Of a stretch of DNA of 64,000 bases, positions 1 through 10,949 are shown in pieces; within the stretch, counting starts at the first letter, position 1, and each line of letters opens with the position of its first letter. The notes beneath the pieces are model-generated. The model worked only from the letters and a program-made list of their open reading frames with translations, searched no databases and was not told where the DNA came from. The stretch comes from Mytilus galloprovincialis (Eukaryota > Mollusca > Bivalvia > Mytilida > Mytilidae), in NCBI RefSeq assembly GCF_965363235.1, contig NC_134847.1:74220268-74284267 (forward strand), in the 5' to 3' direction. The translations under genes were made by a program, and so were the position numbers.

Positions 1-75
1 TACTACAGCTTATTTTGAGTATTAGAGGGGACAAAACCCAGTTTAGTAAAGTATATTTAGTCGATTTTTTATACG

Positions 76-81
76 TTTATT
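76..81 (-). terminator. Polyadenylation signal AATAAA of TSP1/EGF gene
   Basis: A canonical AATAAA on the minus strand, 54 bp after the proposed stop codon. The spacing is like that of the signals after CTL-A and CTL-B. Confidence 0.4.
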
Positions 82-134
82 GAAAAGAAGCAGTGTTAAG
101 GAAAAAAAAAAAAAAATTGAATCTGACCCTGTCC

Positions 135-302
135 CTATTTTCTTTTTTTTTTGTACAAAGGATCTGAATTAAAAAGACCATAGGCATCTAACACTAATGG
201 TTTACAAGTTACTATTACATTTAACTTCTTTTGTATACAGAAAGGGAAATAAATCATATAAGGAGTCTTCAGACCACTTCGATCAAACTTGCTCGTAAGA
301 TC
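135..302 (-). CDS. Probable terminal exon of TSP1/EGF gene
   Basis: A pyrimidine-rich acceptor ending atcttcag precedes a phase 0 open frame of 55 codons, then TAG at 137-135. The phase matches exon 4. It has two cysteines and a lysine-rich end (KKKRK). No protein similarity was recognised, so this exon could be wrong and the true end could lie outside the window. Confidence 0.42.
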   Translation of the reverse strand, partial: DLTSKFDRSGLKTPYMIYFPFCIQKKLNVIVTCKPLVLDAYGLFNSDPLYKKKRK

Positions 303-3300
303 CTGAAGATATAACAAGCAAAGTGGTGAAATAATTGTGTCGTAATTTTAAACGATTGATCGGTCAGTTTCAAAAGCGCAATGACTGAACGATACCATAT
401 GCAATCAATCATATTATGTACGTTGTTTAGCATCTTGCAAAACCACTATACACCGAAAGACAATTGTGGCGGAAACATAACAGTAATATCAATATTTGGC
501 AACAGATTCAATATAGCTCGATGTAGACAAATTATAATAATCAACACATTCTAAATAGAACATTTACAAAAACTAGAACGTATTGAAGTGGGTCATCAGC
601 ATGTATTCCCTCTGGTAGACTTTTCTCATACTTTGCCAAAATGTAGATTTTACCATGTTTTTTTTTCCAAAAATATTATAAACACTAATGATCATCGTGG
701 TATTTGTCAGGCAATTATGCAAGACTTGTAGCTTACCACATTAGCTAGATCATTTATGAACCTTTTTCCTTATGTGTTTAAACCGTATAGATTATGCAAT
801 GAATAACTTAAATTCTATTCAAATAAACAATCTTACACACTATATGCCAATCTGCCTCAAAATTTGTCGGTTACAAAAGGACTTGATCAATTGCTTTTCA
901 TCTATTTTACAATTCGTGACTGAATGCAGTTAATATACCTTTTATAACTAGCCATGTGTTTAATTCCGTTTAAGTTATAAAGATCCACCTGTCCTTCATA
1001 AAGTTTACTTTTCATTATGGCTGTAAAAAGTGAAGAATTATAACTACATGTAAATAAAAATAAATTCATGGTAGAAAGCAGACCTTAATAAAAATTATAT
1101 AAAAAAATCTTACTCCAAACATCACTTTGTTAATTCCAACAGGCGTTTCGATCTTCCAGCTGTGTGTAGTTAAATGTGAATTAGATGTCAATACGAGGAT
1201 AATTGGCTTGACTACAGGACCTCGTGGTACAATGGATATTTCATTTGTATTCGTTTTGTTAAAACATTCAGCGGTAAAACATTCCGGGAGGCTAACTACA
1301 TGAACTTCATATTTCGGGTTGTCATTTGTTGTACAGCTGTAAAGGTGATATCTATTGTACCTTGGATATTTAACAGAAGGATCTTTATATCCAATGGACG
1401 TTGGAGGGTTTTTCAGAATAGCGCAGGTTCCTTTTTGGGCTGAAAAATATATTAAAATTCACAAATATTTAAAAACATGTTATAAAAAATGGAACACTAG
1501 TTTTAGATGTTTACATAAACAAACATACACACTAACAATATTAATATAAAACAAATAAAAGAGAGAAGAAAGATGCCCGAGGAACAGTCAAACTCAGTTT
1601 TCTATGTTGTGTCATGTGTACTATTGTTTTTCTGTTTGTCTTTTTAGTTTTTAGCCATGGCGTTGTCAGTTTGTTTTAGATTTATGAGTTTGACTGTCCC
1701 TTTGGATCTTTCGTTCCTCTTTCATAGTCTCGAAAATACACTGACAACGCCATGGCTAAAATAGAAAAAGACAAACAGACAAATATTAGTACACAAGAAA
1801 CAAACTAGAAACCAAAGACTAAGCAACATGAACCCAACCGAAAACTGGGGGTGGTATCAGCTGCTCCGGAGGGTAAGCAGATCCTGCTCTACATTTGACA
1901 CCCGTCGTGTTGCTCATGGTAATACAAACCCGGTAAATAGTCCAGTTCGTTAGGTCACATTCGTGAAAATGGAAGGGGATTGTAGTTACGACATATGGAA
2001 AATATCAGATAACATCAGTGAAACGATTATATCATAACGGTCAACCAACTCGTGATTGCATCCGTAAAATTACGAAAGTACGAAAGGATGATTTCAACTT
2101 AACCATTTTTAAATCTTGCTTTGATAGCTTCTTTGTGAGCAGCAACCCTTCTTCCATAGAAAGTCGATAAGAAGAAGGGCAAAATTTGTTCCCATTGGAA
2201 TGCCGACAATCTGTTGAACAACAAGTCATCCAAACGTTACAAATATGTTGTCAATCAATAAATCAAGCATCTTCATAATGTCATTTTCTTTTTTTGTTTG
2301 AATCAGAGTGAATGCTTGTATTCACGTTGGCCATTCTTTTATGAAACATACTCTTTCAGTTTGTCTTTTAGTTTGAAATGGGGAATACTTGTGTAAAGTG
2401 TAGAACAGTCAAATGTTTTAATATTATTGCAAGATGAAAGTATCTTAGATTGTATGTACTCTTAAAGATCTTTGGAATTTGTTAGTATCCACAGCTGAAT
2501 CACGCCACCTCTAGAATAGGCAGTTTCACAATAACTTTGAAGCCTGGCTTTGATTGCTGATAAATTATATGTTAATAATTTAGAAAAATGTATGTCGAGC
2601 ATTTAGAAGACACAACAATATACTGTTCTTTCTAAAGACACTTATATAGGCTAGGTATCTAATACAGTGATGGAAGATCCAGTTCTTCATCTTTGGTTGA
2701 AATCCCGAAGGAACATAGAACAGACCTATGCTTATCCAGTATTTCCTCTTTGGTAATAAGGGGATCAGTATGCGTCAATAAATCAAGATGGATCATATTT
2801 ACATAGATTGAAGTTTCCTACACATACTTAAGAGTAAGGATCAGTGTAATATTTTCAAGATACAAGTCATACACAATTAACTTCTTTTATTAAGATTATT
2901 CATTAAAAAAAAACTTGAATAAAAATAAATAGACGAAAGAAAAATATGAGATAATTGGTTTTATAATAAGATGGAAGAAAAAGAAAGAAACAAATAGAGT
3001 CACCTAACTTCTTGCTACACGTATAAATGAAAATTTACTTCAACATTCCTTTATGAAATTTTACTAAAAGAGTCATTTCCCCTTGTATGGCTTGTTGAAT
3101 AGAAAAACAAATCCTATTTTTTTTATTTATTAAAACAATCTAAATAATATTAGTTACATAGTATGTTAGTGACTAATACGATATATACGGGTTCAGTAAA
3201 TTCCACATGGGGTGAGAACGACCATGTATATATCGTATTAGGTCACCAGCACACTATGTAACGAATTTATCTTACCGACTAGCTTTATACTAGAGTTGTC

Positions 3301-6300
3301 TTGTTTGCAGTCATACCACATCTATCTATTTTTATATTAAAGTGTTTAAGTGTTCAATTTTAACAACCTACTTTCATTGGTCTGTACAAAAAAAATGTCA
3401 ACAATAACAATTTAATATCAACAACCTTGCTATAACAAGATTAAAAAGAACTTTCAATAACTTTAAATAATCAAATAGTGCCAAAGCCATAACTCAACTA
3501 CTAGCAGGGCATTGAAATAAACCAAGCCTCCCTACTAACCTAATATGGAATATACACTGTTTCCGCGCAGACGCGTTTAACCAGTCATATTCCTAGAAAT
3601 GTATAGGAGGTATGATGTTGCAATATACCACTTAATTATTTTTCTTTATTCATATAATCAGTATATCACATTTATTGCCAATCTGTCTCACAGCTTGCAG
3701 ATTTAAGCAAAGATCTAGACTGCTACTGACTTTGCCGTAAAGGATTAGCTCATTGTTGCAGGAAAATCAAAAGCTTAAAGACTTATTAACCTCATATGTT
3801 GTAAAACATCGTTATACGAGGAAGCTTTGTTCGTATTTAAAAAATATCAAGACTAGTGTTTGTCCTCTTGGTTAGTTATTTTTGTAACATCTTTCCCTTG
3901 TTTGGTATACATTGCAAATATCTATAATTGTTGTAATTATATCTCTGCTGAAGCTAAACACAGATGGGTGTATAAGAATAAAGTTATATGCATGATCTTA
4001 CTATTATTTACTTTGGTCAGTTATAAATGAGTTCTTAATAGGCCTAGGGTTCTAATTCATTTGGGTGGTTATGTACCTTAATTGATAATATTAGTTACAC
4101 AGTGTGCAATTGTCCTAATACGAGAATTTATCGAGTCAATAAATTCCGTATTATGACAATTGAACACTGTGTAACGATTTATCCTGATTTTGTTATATTA
4201 CATATTATTATATTCAAATTCAATATTAGGACAATATCAACCAAATATATTTTAGATTTTAATCTAAAACTTTGAAAAAAAAATATAGGACTATTAAGCA
4301 ACCCAAAATTATTATCTTTTATTAGGTCAATGGTATAAGGGAGATAATTGCAATTGACGTAATAAATAAGGGAGATAATTCCAATTGACGTAATAAAAAT
4401 TGTACTGAAATTTATTAGGACAATATCAGCCAATCCAATCGCGAGAAATTACTCTAAATCAGGATAAGATCTCTTATCATGTTTTTTTTTTATTATATTA
4501 ATTATGATAAACAGCTACATGATAGCGACCAATCAACGATCGAAATCCGTTTTAGCCAGTTTAGAAGGAAGGCCAGGTCTCCCCTGAAGTCCCACGGTAA
4601 TTATCGTTAACTGTAAATAGATACCCAACTAAGTCATGGTTTATGCTAATTAAATGTATCAGAACTATTTCGTATTTTGGTGGGCTACCAGTTGCTCTGA
4701 ATCTTGTATTTTCATTTTTAATGTGAAAGATTATATCATGTGTAAGTTGTTGCTACTTAAATTCTTTTGCCTTTGTTACTAGATTTATTTCCCTTGACAG
4801 GGTTTAAGAAGATCGCGTATTAAAGACAAGTCCATCTATAGACTGGAGTTTTGAGATAAACTCATCAAGGAAGTGTCCAGTTATTCGTCCCATATCATAC
4901 ACTCAGTTCTTTTGTATATGCGTTTGGTGACACTGATAGGTGATTGCAATTCAATAATAATTATAACGGCAATTATCCTTATCACAATAGATCTTCAAAT
5001 AGACTGTCCTTATGCAAATTAAAACATAAGCTCCGCCCGATTAGTTGAAATAACATTGATAATAGACTGTGTAAAATTCACATAAAGATATACAGACTAA
5101 CAAAAGCTATAGATTGTAAATTTACTTTAAGATATATAGACTTACGAAAACAGTTAGCAACATTAAAACCCTCTCCTCCAGTACAAAGACAAGTATTATT
5201 TCGGCATTTAACTGTTCCGTAATCACCATTACAATCCCAATAATAGCGGCAGGTTTTTTCAACTAAAAAGAATGAATATATATCATAATAGGACTACAGA
5301 AAATGTGACAAACATTCAGCCTGTAAATAAAGTCATCATCAATTCAAGGATTGAAATTTTGTAAGTTAAACGCGCGTTTCGTCTAAAAAAGACTCATCAG
5401 TGACGCTAGAATAACAAAAACTGAAAATGCCAAGAACAGTACGAAGTGAAGAGTATTGAGGGCTCAAAATTCACAAAAGGTTTCGGCAATTCAGCCAAGA
5501 TAGTTTATTCTGGAGAAGAAAATCTTTAGTATTTCGAAAAAAATAATTTGTATAACAATGACGATATAAAAGATAATTCAGTGAGTGTCGTTTGTTAGTG
5601 TATATCACATTTCTAAATATATGATGTTTAGATTAAACTTACCGTTTAAGGCCGTATTCACACCAAACGCCGTGTAGAGTAAACATGTTTACAATTAGTT
5701 TAGTGTAGTGTACACTGGTTTCACATTACATTTGTTCACATCTATACACCTTGTTTAGCTACCTGTACATAAGATATGTTCCCACTTGTAAACTATATGT
5801 CATTTAAATGTTCATTACGTAGAACTAAATTCAAAATATTTGGACAATTTTTCTAGCGATAAGGGAACAACCATTTGACTTCAAAATGGGGGTGGGGATG
5901 GGGTGGGGGTTGGGAATGGAAATATTCCGATCCCCAATTTGATAAAATAAAAATGGTCATACATATGATAAAAAAAATATTCTGAATCAAGAGTTCCCCC
6001 ATACATTATAGTGTTAAATATTGAAAAAAAAGAATTTGATCACCAGCATCGAAAAAAGGAATAAAAACGTACGCGCGAAAAAAAAATCTGACTCAATTTC
6101 TGTAAAGAACTATACTAATAATTATCAAAAATATCAATTTTACTCAAAAATAGTTTCCTCCTTAAATATATACACGGTAAAACTAATGTCCTAAATGCCT
6201 AGTTTTGTTTACACTTAACCTACACAAGGCCTACATTCACTATCGACTGTGTGTAGATAAAACATCATTTAAACTACATGTAAACATTGAGTTTTATCAA

Positions 6301-8630
6301 TGGGAACGCAATTGTGTTTAGTTTATGTGTGAGTTACACTAACACAACACCGAATTTAGGTCAATGTGAACACGGCCTAAGACTGAAAAGTGTTTACAGG
6401 TGAGATACTGCAACTGTTTTTCAGTACTAAGTAAACATGGAAATGTATTATCGAAAATCAAATGTATGTTTGAAATACATTCGCTTGTAATTGGAGGATA
6501 ATAGAGACGTAAAATGACATTTAAAGTTGAAATTCGTAACCAATGATTTTCCATCAATGCAACATACCTGCACACGGCTGTGTATTACAATATTGTGTTT
6601 CCGATTCTAAGACGTCACCAGTACTATTTAGTCTTTGTCTAATTTGTGTTCCTATTCCACATGTCTTCGTACATGAGCCCCATGATCCCCATATGCTAGC
6701 ATCATTCATAAGAGGGACACCTTGATAAATCAACATTTTAAGTTAAAAAATGACCAATTAATCACAAAATAAAGACATCAATGTGTATAGGTTTGAATCA
6801 AGTTAATTTTATATCATATCTAAACTGTTTTCTTGTTATCGCACTGTCTCTAATTTGCTTTATAAATCTTTTTTTTTGTCGAATATAAATCATCAGCTCA
6901 GTAGACAAAATTTCGGTACTGACATAAATTTTAGCAGATTATTTTTCCAAATTTAACTTTTTATCTTTAAATTTATGATTTATTATGAAACTAAGGCTCC
7001 AAGTCCAGGTCTTAGTTGACATAAGATAGAATTGATTAATTCGGAAACATTTATGATTTTGAATTTCTGACGGACGAAAATGAAAGATTCGGGCGCGATC
7101 AATTTATTATTTTTTACCTTTTTTTTTACTTTTTATTTAGAATAAACTGAATAAGAACAAATTAAATATAGACAAAAATACAATTACAGCAGATAGCAAA
7201 TTTTGTTACTTCCCTTGTAAAATATGAACCCATGCATTTTGATTTTTGTCATTTGATTACGGACCTTCTGTTTTTAATTTTCCTCAGAATTTTGGTATTT
7301 TTGCTAATTTACTTCTTTTGTAGCATGCGTCGTCGTGCCCATACTGAATTATGCACCCTAGACCACTTGGTCAATTTCTATGACAAAGCGTATGTGATTT
7401 GTAATCTTGGCACTGCATAACGCATGGATATCCGATTTACTGCTTATAAATATAAGATTTTTTAAGTTGTTTTGAACAGATATATCATGTTATGGATTTG
7501 AGAGAAATACCCACTAGGCAAGGGAAATATGTCCCAAGAATGGTATTTTCCCAAAATACCCACCCATAACATGATATATCTGTTAAATAACACCGACTAA
7601 ATTTTGATTTAAACTCTTTGTACAGGTAAAAGATATATTTTTTTTCCCAGTAAGCTGTAATCCATAAACATGTTTATACATAATTTGGTGGATAAGTAGA
7701 GACTATTACAATACCGCGAAAATCATACATGTACTTATACGCGTTAGCTCTGTCTTTATGTAACGTCATACATCCGAATAATAGTGGCGGAAGAGACTCG
7801 CGAGTGTAAAAAAGTAATATCCAAGATGGCAAATACCACCGCATAGAGCGGAATCTGTGGCGAATTCACCGACAGTTGTTAAAATAATGCTTAGAATATG
7901 CGCAAAATACACTGGGTACAAACCAATCAAAATCCAGCATTCTTACATAAGATGTAATAAAACTGAAAAAACTTCACATATCCATGGAACGAAGATCTAA
8001 CCTTCTATAAGATATCGTATGGTTTTCAACAATGAGAAAATCCCGTGCCATATAGTAGGATGGAAACAAAATGACCACAACATGACAAAATGCAACAAGA
8101 GAAAAGAAATGGCCTGAGTAATTCTAAAATTAACGAAAAACATGAAAGCCAGCAGTCTACAAAACCTCTGATAAAAGGTTGCTTTAATGGCACGGGATAC
8201 CGGACATGATGTGGAATAAGCATTTTTATATGCACTCACTCCTCTCCTCATATAAGACAATGGTGTTACAGTACAACGAAAGAAAAATCTGAAAGAACTG
8301 AGCTGGAAAAACTGACTCTTCTGATGTAAACGCATTTTTATTGTTCAAATATGTACATCAAGCTTTTAGTTGGATAACTCTCATGTTCTATTCGTATTGA
8401 CGCTATATTCATGTCATCATTAATGTATCCCTTTACATTCTTTAATTACAAATAAATATCAATCAATAGTAATTTTTGTCAATATTTGTACAGCAACAAC
8501 TTTTAATAGAGGTTGTCAACAAATTTCAGTAAAGCGTAAAAAAATCACGATTATTATAAAAACATTAATTACTTGTTATTTTCTCTAAAATCTACTTACA
8601 TAAAACTATAACAACTCGTAAAACCCACAT
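135..8630 (-). CDS. Secreted TSP1 / EGF-like domain protein, five-exon gene model
   Basis: Exons read 5' to 3' are 8630-8600, 6720-6568, 5262-5146, 1439-1114 and 302-135. The total is 795 bp, or 264 residues plus stop, and every junction keeps frame (phases 1, 1, 1, 0). Residues 1 to about 18 form a hydrophobic signal peptide starting MWVLRVVIVLC. Residues 19-60 are a thrombospondin type 1 repeat with WGSWGSC, TCG and a closing QPC; the usual Cys after the RxR stretch is Leu. Residues 62-99 hold six cysteines (66, 72, 81, 86, 88, 99), as in EGF/EB-like modules. Residues 101-209 carry a conserved-looking region with four cysteines and an ILVLTS...W stretch that I cannot name. The last exon is the least certain part, but it has a good acceptor and an AATAAA 54 bp past the stop. 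TSP1 proteins are usually extracellular adhesion or recognition factors; the exact role is unknown. Confidence 0.7.
303..1113. other. Last intron of TSP1/EGF gene, nothing recognised
   Basis: AT-rich sequence with no open frame, hairpin or familiar repeat that I can see. Confidence 0.4.
1114..1439 (-). CDS. Exon 4 of TSP1/EGF gene (unnamed conserved region)
   Basis: A 326-bp open exon between acceptor tttttcag and donor GTAAGA, entering in phase 1 and leaving in phase 0. It begins CAQKGTCAIL-like after splicing and contains two Cys pairs and two possible N-glycosylation sites. I do not recognise the family with certainty. Confidence 0.7.
1570..1915. repeat. Two facing copies of an RT-element 3' tail (inverted repeat)
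   Basis: Positions 1575-1735 (plus) and 1736-1915 (minus) both carry the tail with GCCATGGCGTTGTCAGT and the reverse-complement counterpart. They meet tail to tail and could form a long hairpin. Single copies of the same tail lie at 13.4, 28.4 and 38.0 kb. Confidence 0.7.
1740..2800 (-). pseudogene. Decayed reverse transcriptase element (FSTLYTxIPH / GIPMGTN type) with its 3' tail
   Basis: Reading the minus strand in shifting frames from 2800 gives blocks such as STKDEELDLPSLYWIP, SIPHFKLKDKLKEYV, KMLDLLIDNIFVTFG and VGIPMGTNFA. These are landmarks of a reverse transcriptase family that is abundant in bivalve genomes. After GIPMGTN the frame jumps straight to a late block (EEGLLLTKKL...VKLKSSFR), so the segment carrying the YxDD active site has been deleted. 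Stops and frameshifts abound. The 3' end runs into the tail sequence at 1740-1915 that also appears alone elsewhere in the window. It lies antisense-free, in the same strand as the host gene, in the intron between exons 3 and 4. It is non-functional. Confidence 0.75.
3146..3268. repeat. Hairpin MITE-like element, copy 1
   Basis: Two arms of about 42 bp, starting TTAGTTACATAGTATG on the left and ending ACACTATGTAACGAA on the right, pair with only a few mismatches around a 35-bp loop. The arms share the GTTACATAGTGT core with the element at 4.1 kb. Confidence 0.7.
3269..4086. other. Intronic sequence, nothing recognised
   Basis: AT-rich sequence between the two hairpins; no exon or known element was seen. 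Confidence 0.4.
4087..4180. repeat. Hairpin MITE-like element, copy 2
   Basis: Arms of about 40 bp (TTAGTTACACAGTGTGCAAT on the left, ACACTGTGTAACGATTT on the right) enclose a short loop. It is the same family as the hairpin at 3146-3268, with the TAATACG block in both arms. Confidence 0.7.
4336..4397. repeat. Tandem repeat, two 31-bp units
   Basis: The unit begins TAAGGGAGATAATT and is repeated exactly once with a single G/C difference. It sits inside an AT-rich stretch bounded by TTATCCTGATTT (4179) and AAATCAGGATAA (about 4465), which pair as short inverted repeats. Confidence 0.8.
4470..5145. other. Intronic sequence, nothing recognised
   Basis: No open frame or repeat that I can place. 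Confidence 0.35.
5146..5262 (-). CDS. Exon 3 of TSP1/EGF gene (six-cysteine module)
   Basis: A symmetric phase 1-1 exon of 117 bp after the acceptor ttctttttag, ending at donor GTAAGT. It encodes about 39 residues with six cysteines spaced like a compact EGF or EB module, including CRYYWDC and CLCTGGEG. Confidence 0.75.
5338..5530 (-). repeat. Dispersed repeat family B fragment
   Basis: Contains the block that on the minus strand reads TCTTTTTTAGACGAAACGCG, preceded by a stretch on actions of a TTGTACTGTTCTTGGC type. The same family, with TAGACGAAACGCGCCTCTGG and a CCTGGTACCTTTGATAACT end, recurs at 11.2, 15.2, 26.2, 30.8, 36.1 and 48.2 kb. Confidence 0.55.
5650..6377. mobile_element. TIR element with TAA target duplication (PIF/Harbinger-like MITE)
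   Basis: Ends GGCCGTATTCACACC and, on the other strand, GGCCGTGTTCACATT form terminal inverted repeats, flanked by TAA at 5647-5649 and 6378-6380. A 3-bp T-A-A duplication and GGCCxTGTTCACA-type ends are known for PIF/Harbinger-related elements. The 728-bp interior has no usable open frame, so it is non-autonomous. It sits in the intron between the TSP1 and six-cysteine exons. Confidence 0.7.
6568..6720 (-). CDS. Exon 2 of TSP1/EGF gene (TSP1 repeat)
   Basis: A symmetric phase 1-1 exon of 153 bp bounded by ...TTATCAAG and the donor GTATGT. It encodes one complete TSP1 repeat with two of the stacked tryptophans and five cysteines. Symmetric phase is typical of a shuffled extracellular module. 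Confidence 0.8.
6721..7461. other. First intron of TSP1/EGF gene, nothing recognised
   Basis: AT-rich intronic sequence without an identifiable exon. Confidence 0.35.
7462..7598. repeat. Hairpin element
   Basis: GAACAGATATATCATGTTAT at about 7478-7497 pairs with ATAACATGATATATCTGTT at about 7566-7585; the weaker flanks TTGTTTT and AAATAACA extend the stem. The loop is about 70 bp. It resembles a small foldback MITE. Confidence 0.65.
7995..8235 (-). repeat. Dispersed repeat family D, diverged copy
   Basis: On the minus strand it reads TTTTCTCATTGTTGAAAACC and then a CGATATCTTATAG stretch, a diverged form of the CTCATTGTTGAAGGCCGTAC block at 44.7 kb. The 112-codon open frame over it is therefore not treated as a gene. 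Confidence 0.5.
8600..8630 (-). CDS. Exon 1 of TSP1/EGF gene (signal peptide)
   Basis: ATG at 8630 opens ten codons of mostly hydrophobic residues, then one base before a strong donor GTAAGT. Phase 1 joins exactly to the TSP1 exon, making Cys11. It is too short to show as an open frame on its own; the phase match and signal-peptide character are the support. Confidence 0.6.
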
Positions 8631-8639
8631 GTCTGGCGT

Positions 8640-9599
8640 CAAGTCAAAGTAGACCTTGAATGACAGTTTTGTTGAAACAACAATGTTTCATATACAAAAC
8701 AATACATCCTCCTATTCATTACAACGCACATGTTATATGCGAGGTAACGTATATGTAAACCGCACTTTGCTTTAATTTACCGCTATGTAATTGATGAATT
8801 GAATGCGTAATTAAAATCGATATGTCAGTTTTAACTTTATAAGTGGATGATATCCAAATAAAACATGGTTTTCTCGCAAGTAATTATTTCTCAGCGCATA
8901 CTTGCATTAAAATATTTAAACAATTTCAAATGTATCCTAGCACCCATAATCAAGCACCTTGCTTAAACAGGAATATCTAGTGCTGAATAAGTTTTATTTT
9001 AATTTGATATCTTAAAAGGATCATTAGCTGTCATAATCATGTTCAACGATTTGAAGTCACAATAAGACTGAAATAAACAATCGATACTTTTTATCATAAT
9101 TTCGTTAGTAAGTTAGTCTGGCCGCCATCTAATTATATATCGAGATGACCTTGGGAGAGAGTTGACGGTCACATTAACCCGATATAAACAAAACATGATT
9201 ATATAATAGAACAGCGTCCTCGTGCATTTGGATTGTTTAAGTTCTGTCTGATTTCATATTATAGGTTAAAAGAAATAAGTTAATTATAGTTTAAAGATTT
9301 ATCATTTGTGGAGCGAACCAGTCAACGTTACGAAATGGTCAACATTTGTTTCACTTTCAATGTTCATATTTTTACCTATTAATGGCTGAACAAGACGAAA
9401 ACAAGCGTCACCAATCTCTATTAAATTTGTTAAATGAATGGTCATATGAATACGGATTTAACAAGGTCGAAACTTATTATGTACTTGCAAATGAATAATT
9501 CATACGTAATATATGCCTTTTGTGCTTCCTTGTGACATACTTGTTTATTTTAAAAGCGATTAAGATTATAACACAATGTTGACTGATGTGCCCTTATTT
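8640..9599. other. Upstream spacer of TSP1/EGF gene
   Basis: AT-rich DNA that must hold the promoter of the gene starting at 8630. I see no clear TATA box at a convincing distance. A 38-codon open frame at 9382-9498 has no recognisable product. Confidence 0.3.
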
Positions 9600-9860
9600 T
9601 TGACATACTTACCTTTTATATCTGTTTGTCTTGTTCAAATATCGTTGTCATTTTAATGACATTTGATGTGACTGCCATACAAGTGAGAGGTTTAATAATA
9701 ATTTAAAAATAAATTTTCCTGTACCAAGTCAGGAATATGACAGTTGTTATCCATTCGTTTTATGTCTTTAAGTTTTTGATTTTGCGATTTGATTAGGGAC
9801 TTTCCGTTTGGAATTTTCCTCGTAGTCCAGTATTTTTGTGATTTTTTTTTCATTTCTTAT
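9600..9860 (+). repeat. Dispersed repeat family A
   Basis: Contains CAAGTCAGGAATATGACAGT, a TTATCCATTCGTTT block and GGGACTTTCCGTTTGGAATT. The same order of blocks recurs at 14.3 (minus), 23.2, 23.9 (minus), 25.2, 28.9, 29.6 (minus), 31.3 and 39.5 kb. It is likely a short interspersed element; no coding frame is kept. Confidence 0.7.
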
Positions 9861-10079
9861 TTTGACTATATTGAACAAGAATGGCTGCTTAAAGTGAGTT
9901 ATTATTTCATTATTTTACTTTTATAAATGATTGGACCAAGCTAAATTATATTAATTTTTTTTTCTATCTCGTAGCTAATGCACCTTAACCCTTTTAAATT
10001 ATGACACACAAGCCATTATATCTTAATTGGAACAGTTGATGTTTGTGTCCTTGTACTTAAACACATGCATTTGGATACA

Positions 10080-10440
10080 AGTATTCTTATCTGTAAGAAG
10101 TACAGAATTCGGACAACTGGCAAATAACTGCGAATGATCTCAGAACTGTAGTAAACGCTTTTGTTGTTGGGATTAAAAAGTACCCATCCACGTCTATGTT
10201 TTTTTTAGATGTATTTTGGTTGTATCCATCTGCTGAGTTACGCATTTGTCAGCTGATTTATAGTTTTCTTATGTTGAACTGTTACCCTGCTGTCCCAGGT
10301 GAGGAGGTTTGGTACTTTCAAACGAGTTGAGACCCGCCATATTCTGTATGTTCATGTCAAACATCGGCAGTCTGTTATTCATTGGTTGTCGTTTGTTGCT
10401 GTGTAACGTATTCGTTGTACGTTCATAATTTTCAATAAAT
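10080..10440 (+). repeat. Dispersed repeat family D, 5' half
   Basis: Shares the order of blocks TTTTGTTGTTGGGAT, GTATCCATCTGCTGAGTTA, TTGAACTGTTACCCTGCTGT and GGTTGTCGTTTGTTGCTG with the fuller copy at 44.2-44.8 kb. Confidence 0.65.
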
Positions 10441-10949
10441 TTTGTTTACTAACTGGTTCTCAGTTATGATCTCATAAATACATAACTTGAGAATGTTACT
10501 AGTAAATGTACATACGTATATTGTCTATATTGAAATCTGGGTGAATCCTACACTCAAGGTAGGGGTAGTTAATGAATTTAGTGTTAGTGTAAACTCTTAG
10601 AAGTTCGGGACATATAAACATTGAAAAAATGCCACACAACCCTATAGTTTGACCTTTGAAAAAAGTAGTGCATATGAGCTTTTTATTTTAGGATATCATT
10701 CTATTCAAAACTTCATAATAAAAGTGGTACAGTTTTAGCCTTAAAAGGAGATCCTACAGGAAATTGCAGTGTCGTTATTTACAGAAATGCAACTTTTAAA
10801 AAACGTAAGTATTGATGTCCATGGAAGAAAATTACAACTAATATGCCGTAAGCATATATGTGGGTAGTTGACATTAACTATAGTAACCCTGTAAATAGTG
10901 ATAAAATTGAACAAAGAGTTATTTCGATAGAAAAACGCAACTGTCGTAC

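Noticed and set aside
7997-8335. 112-codon minus-strand open frame with hydrophobic stretches
   Set aside because: It overlaps a diverged copy of dispersed repeat family D and overlaps another open frame of the same kind.
9382-9498. Short plus-strand frame starting MAEQDENKRH
   Set aside because: 38 codons only, no upstream promoter or downstream exon, no recognisable product.
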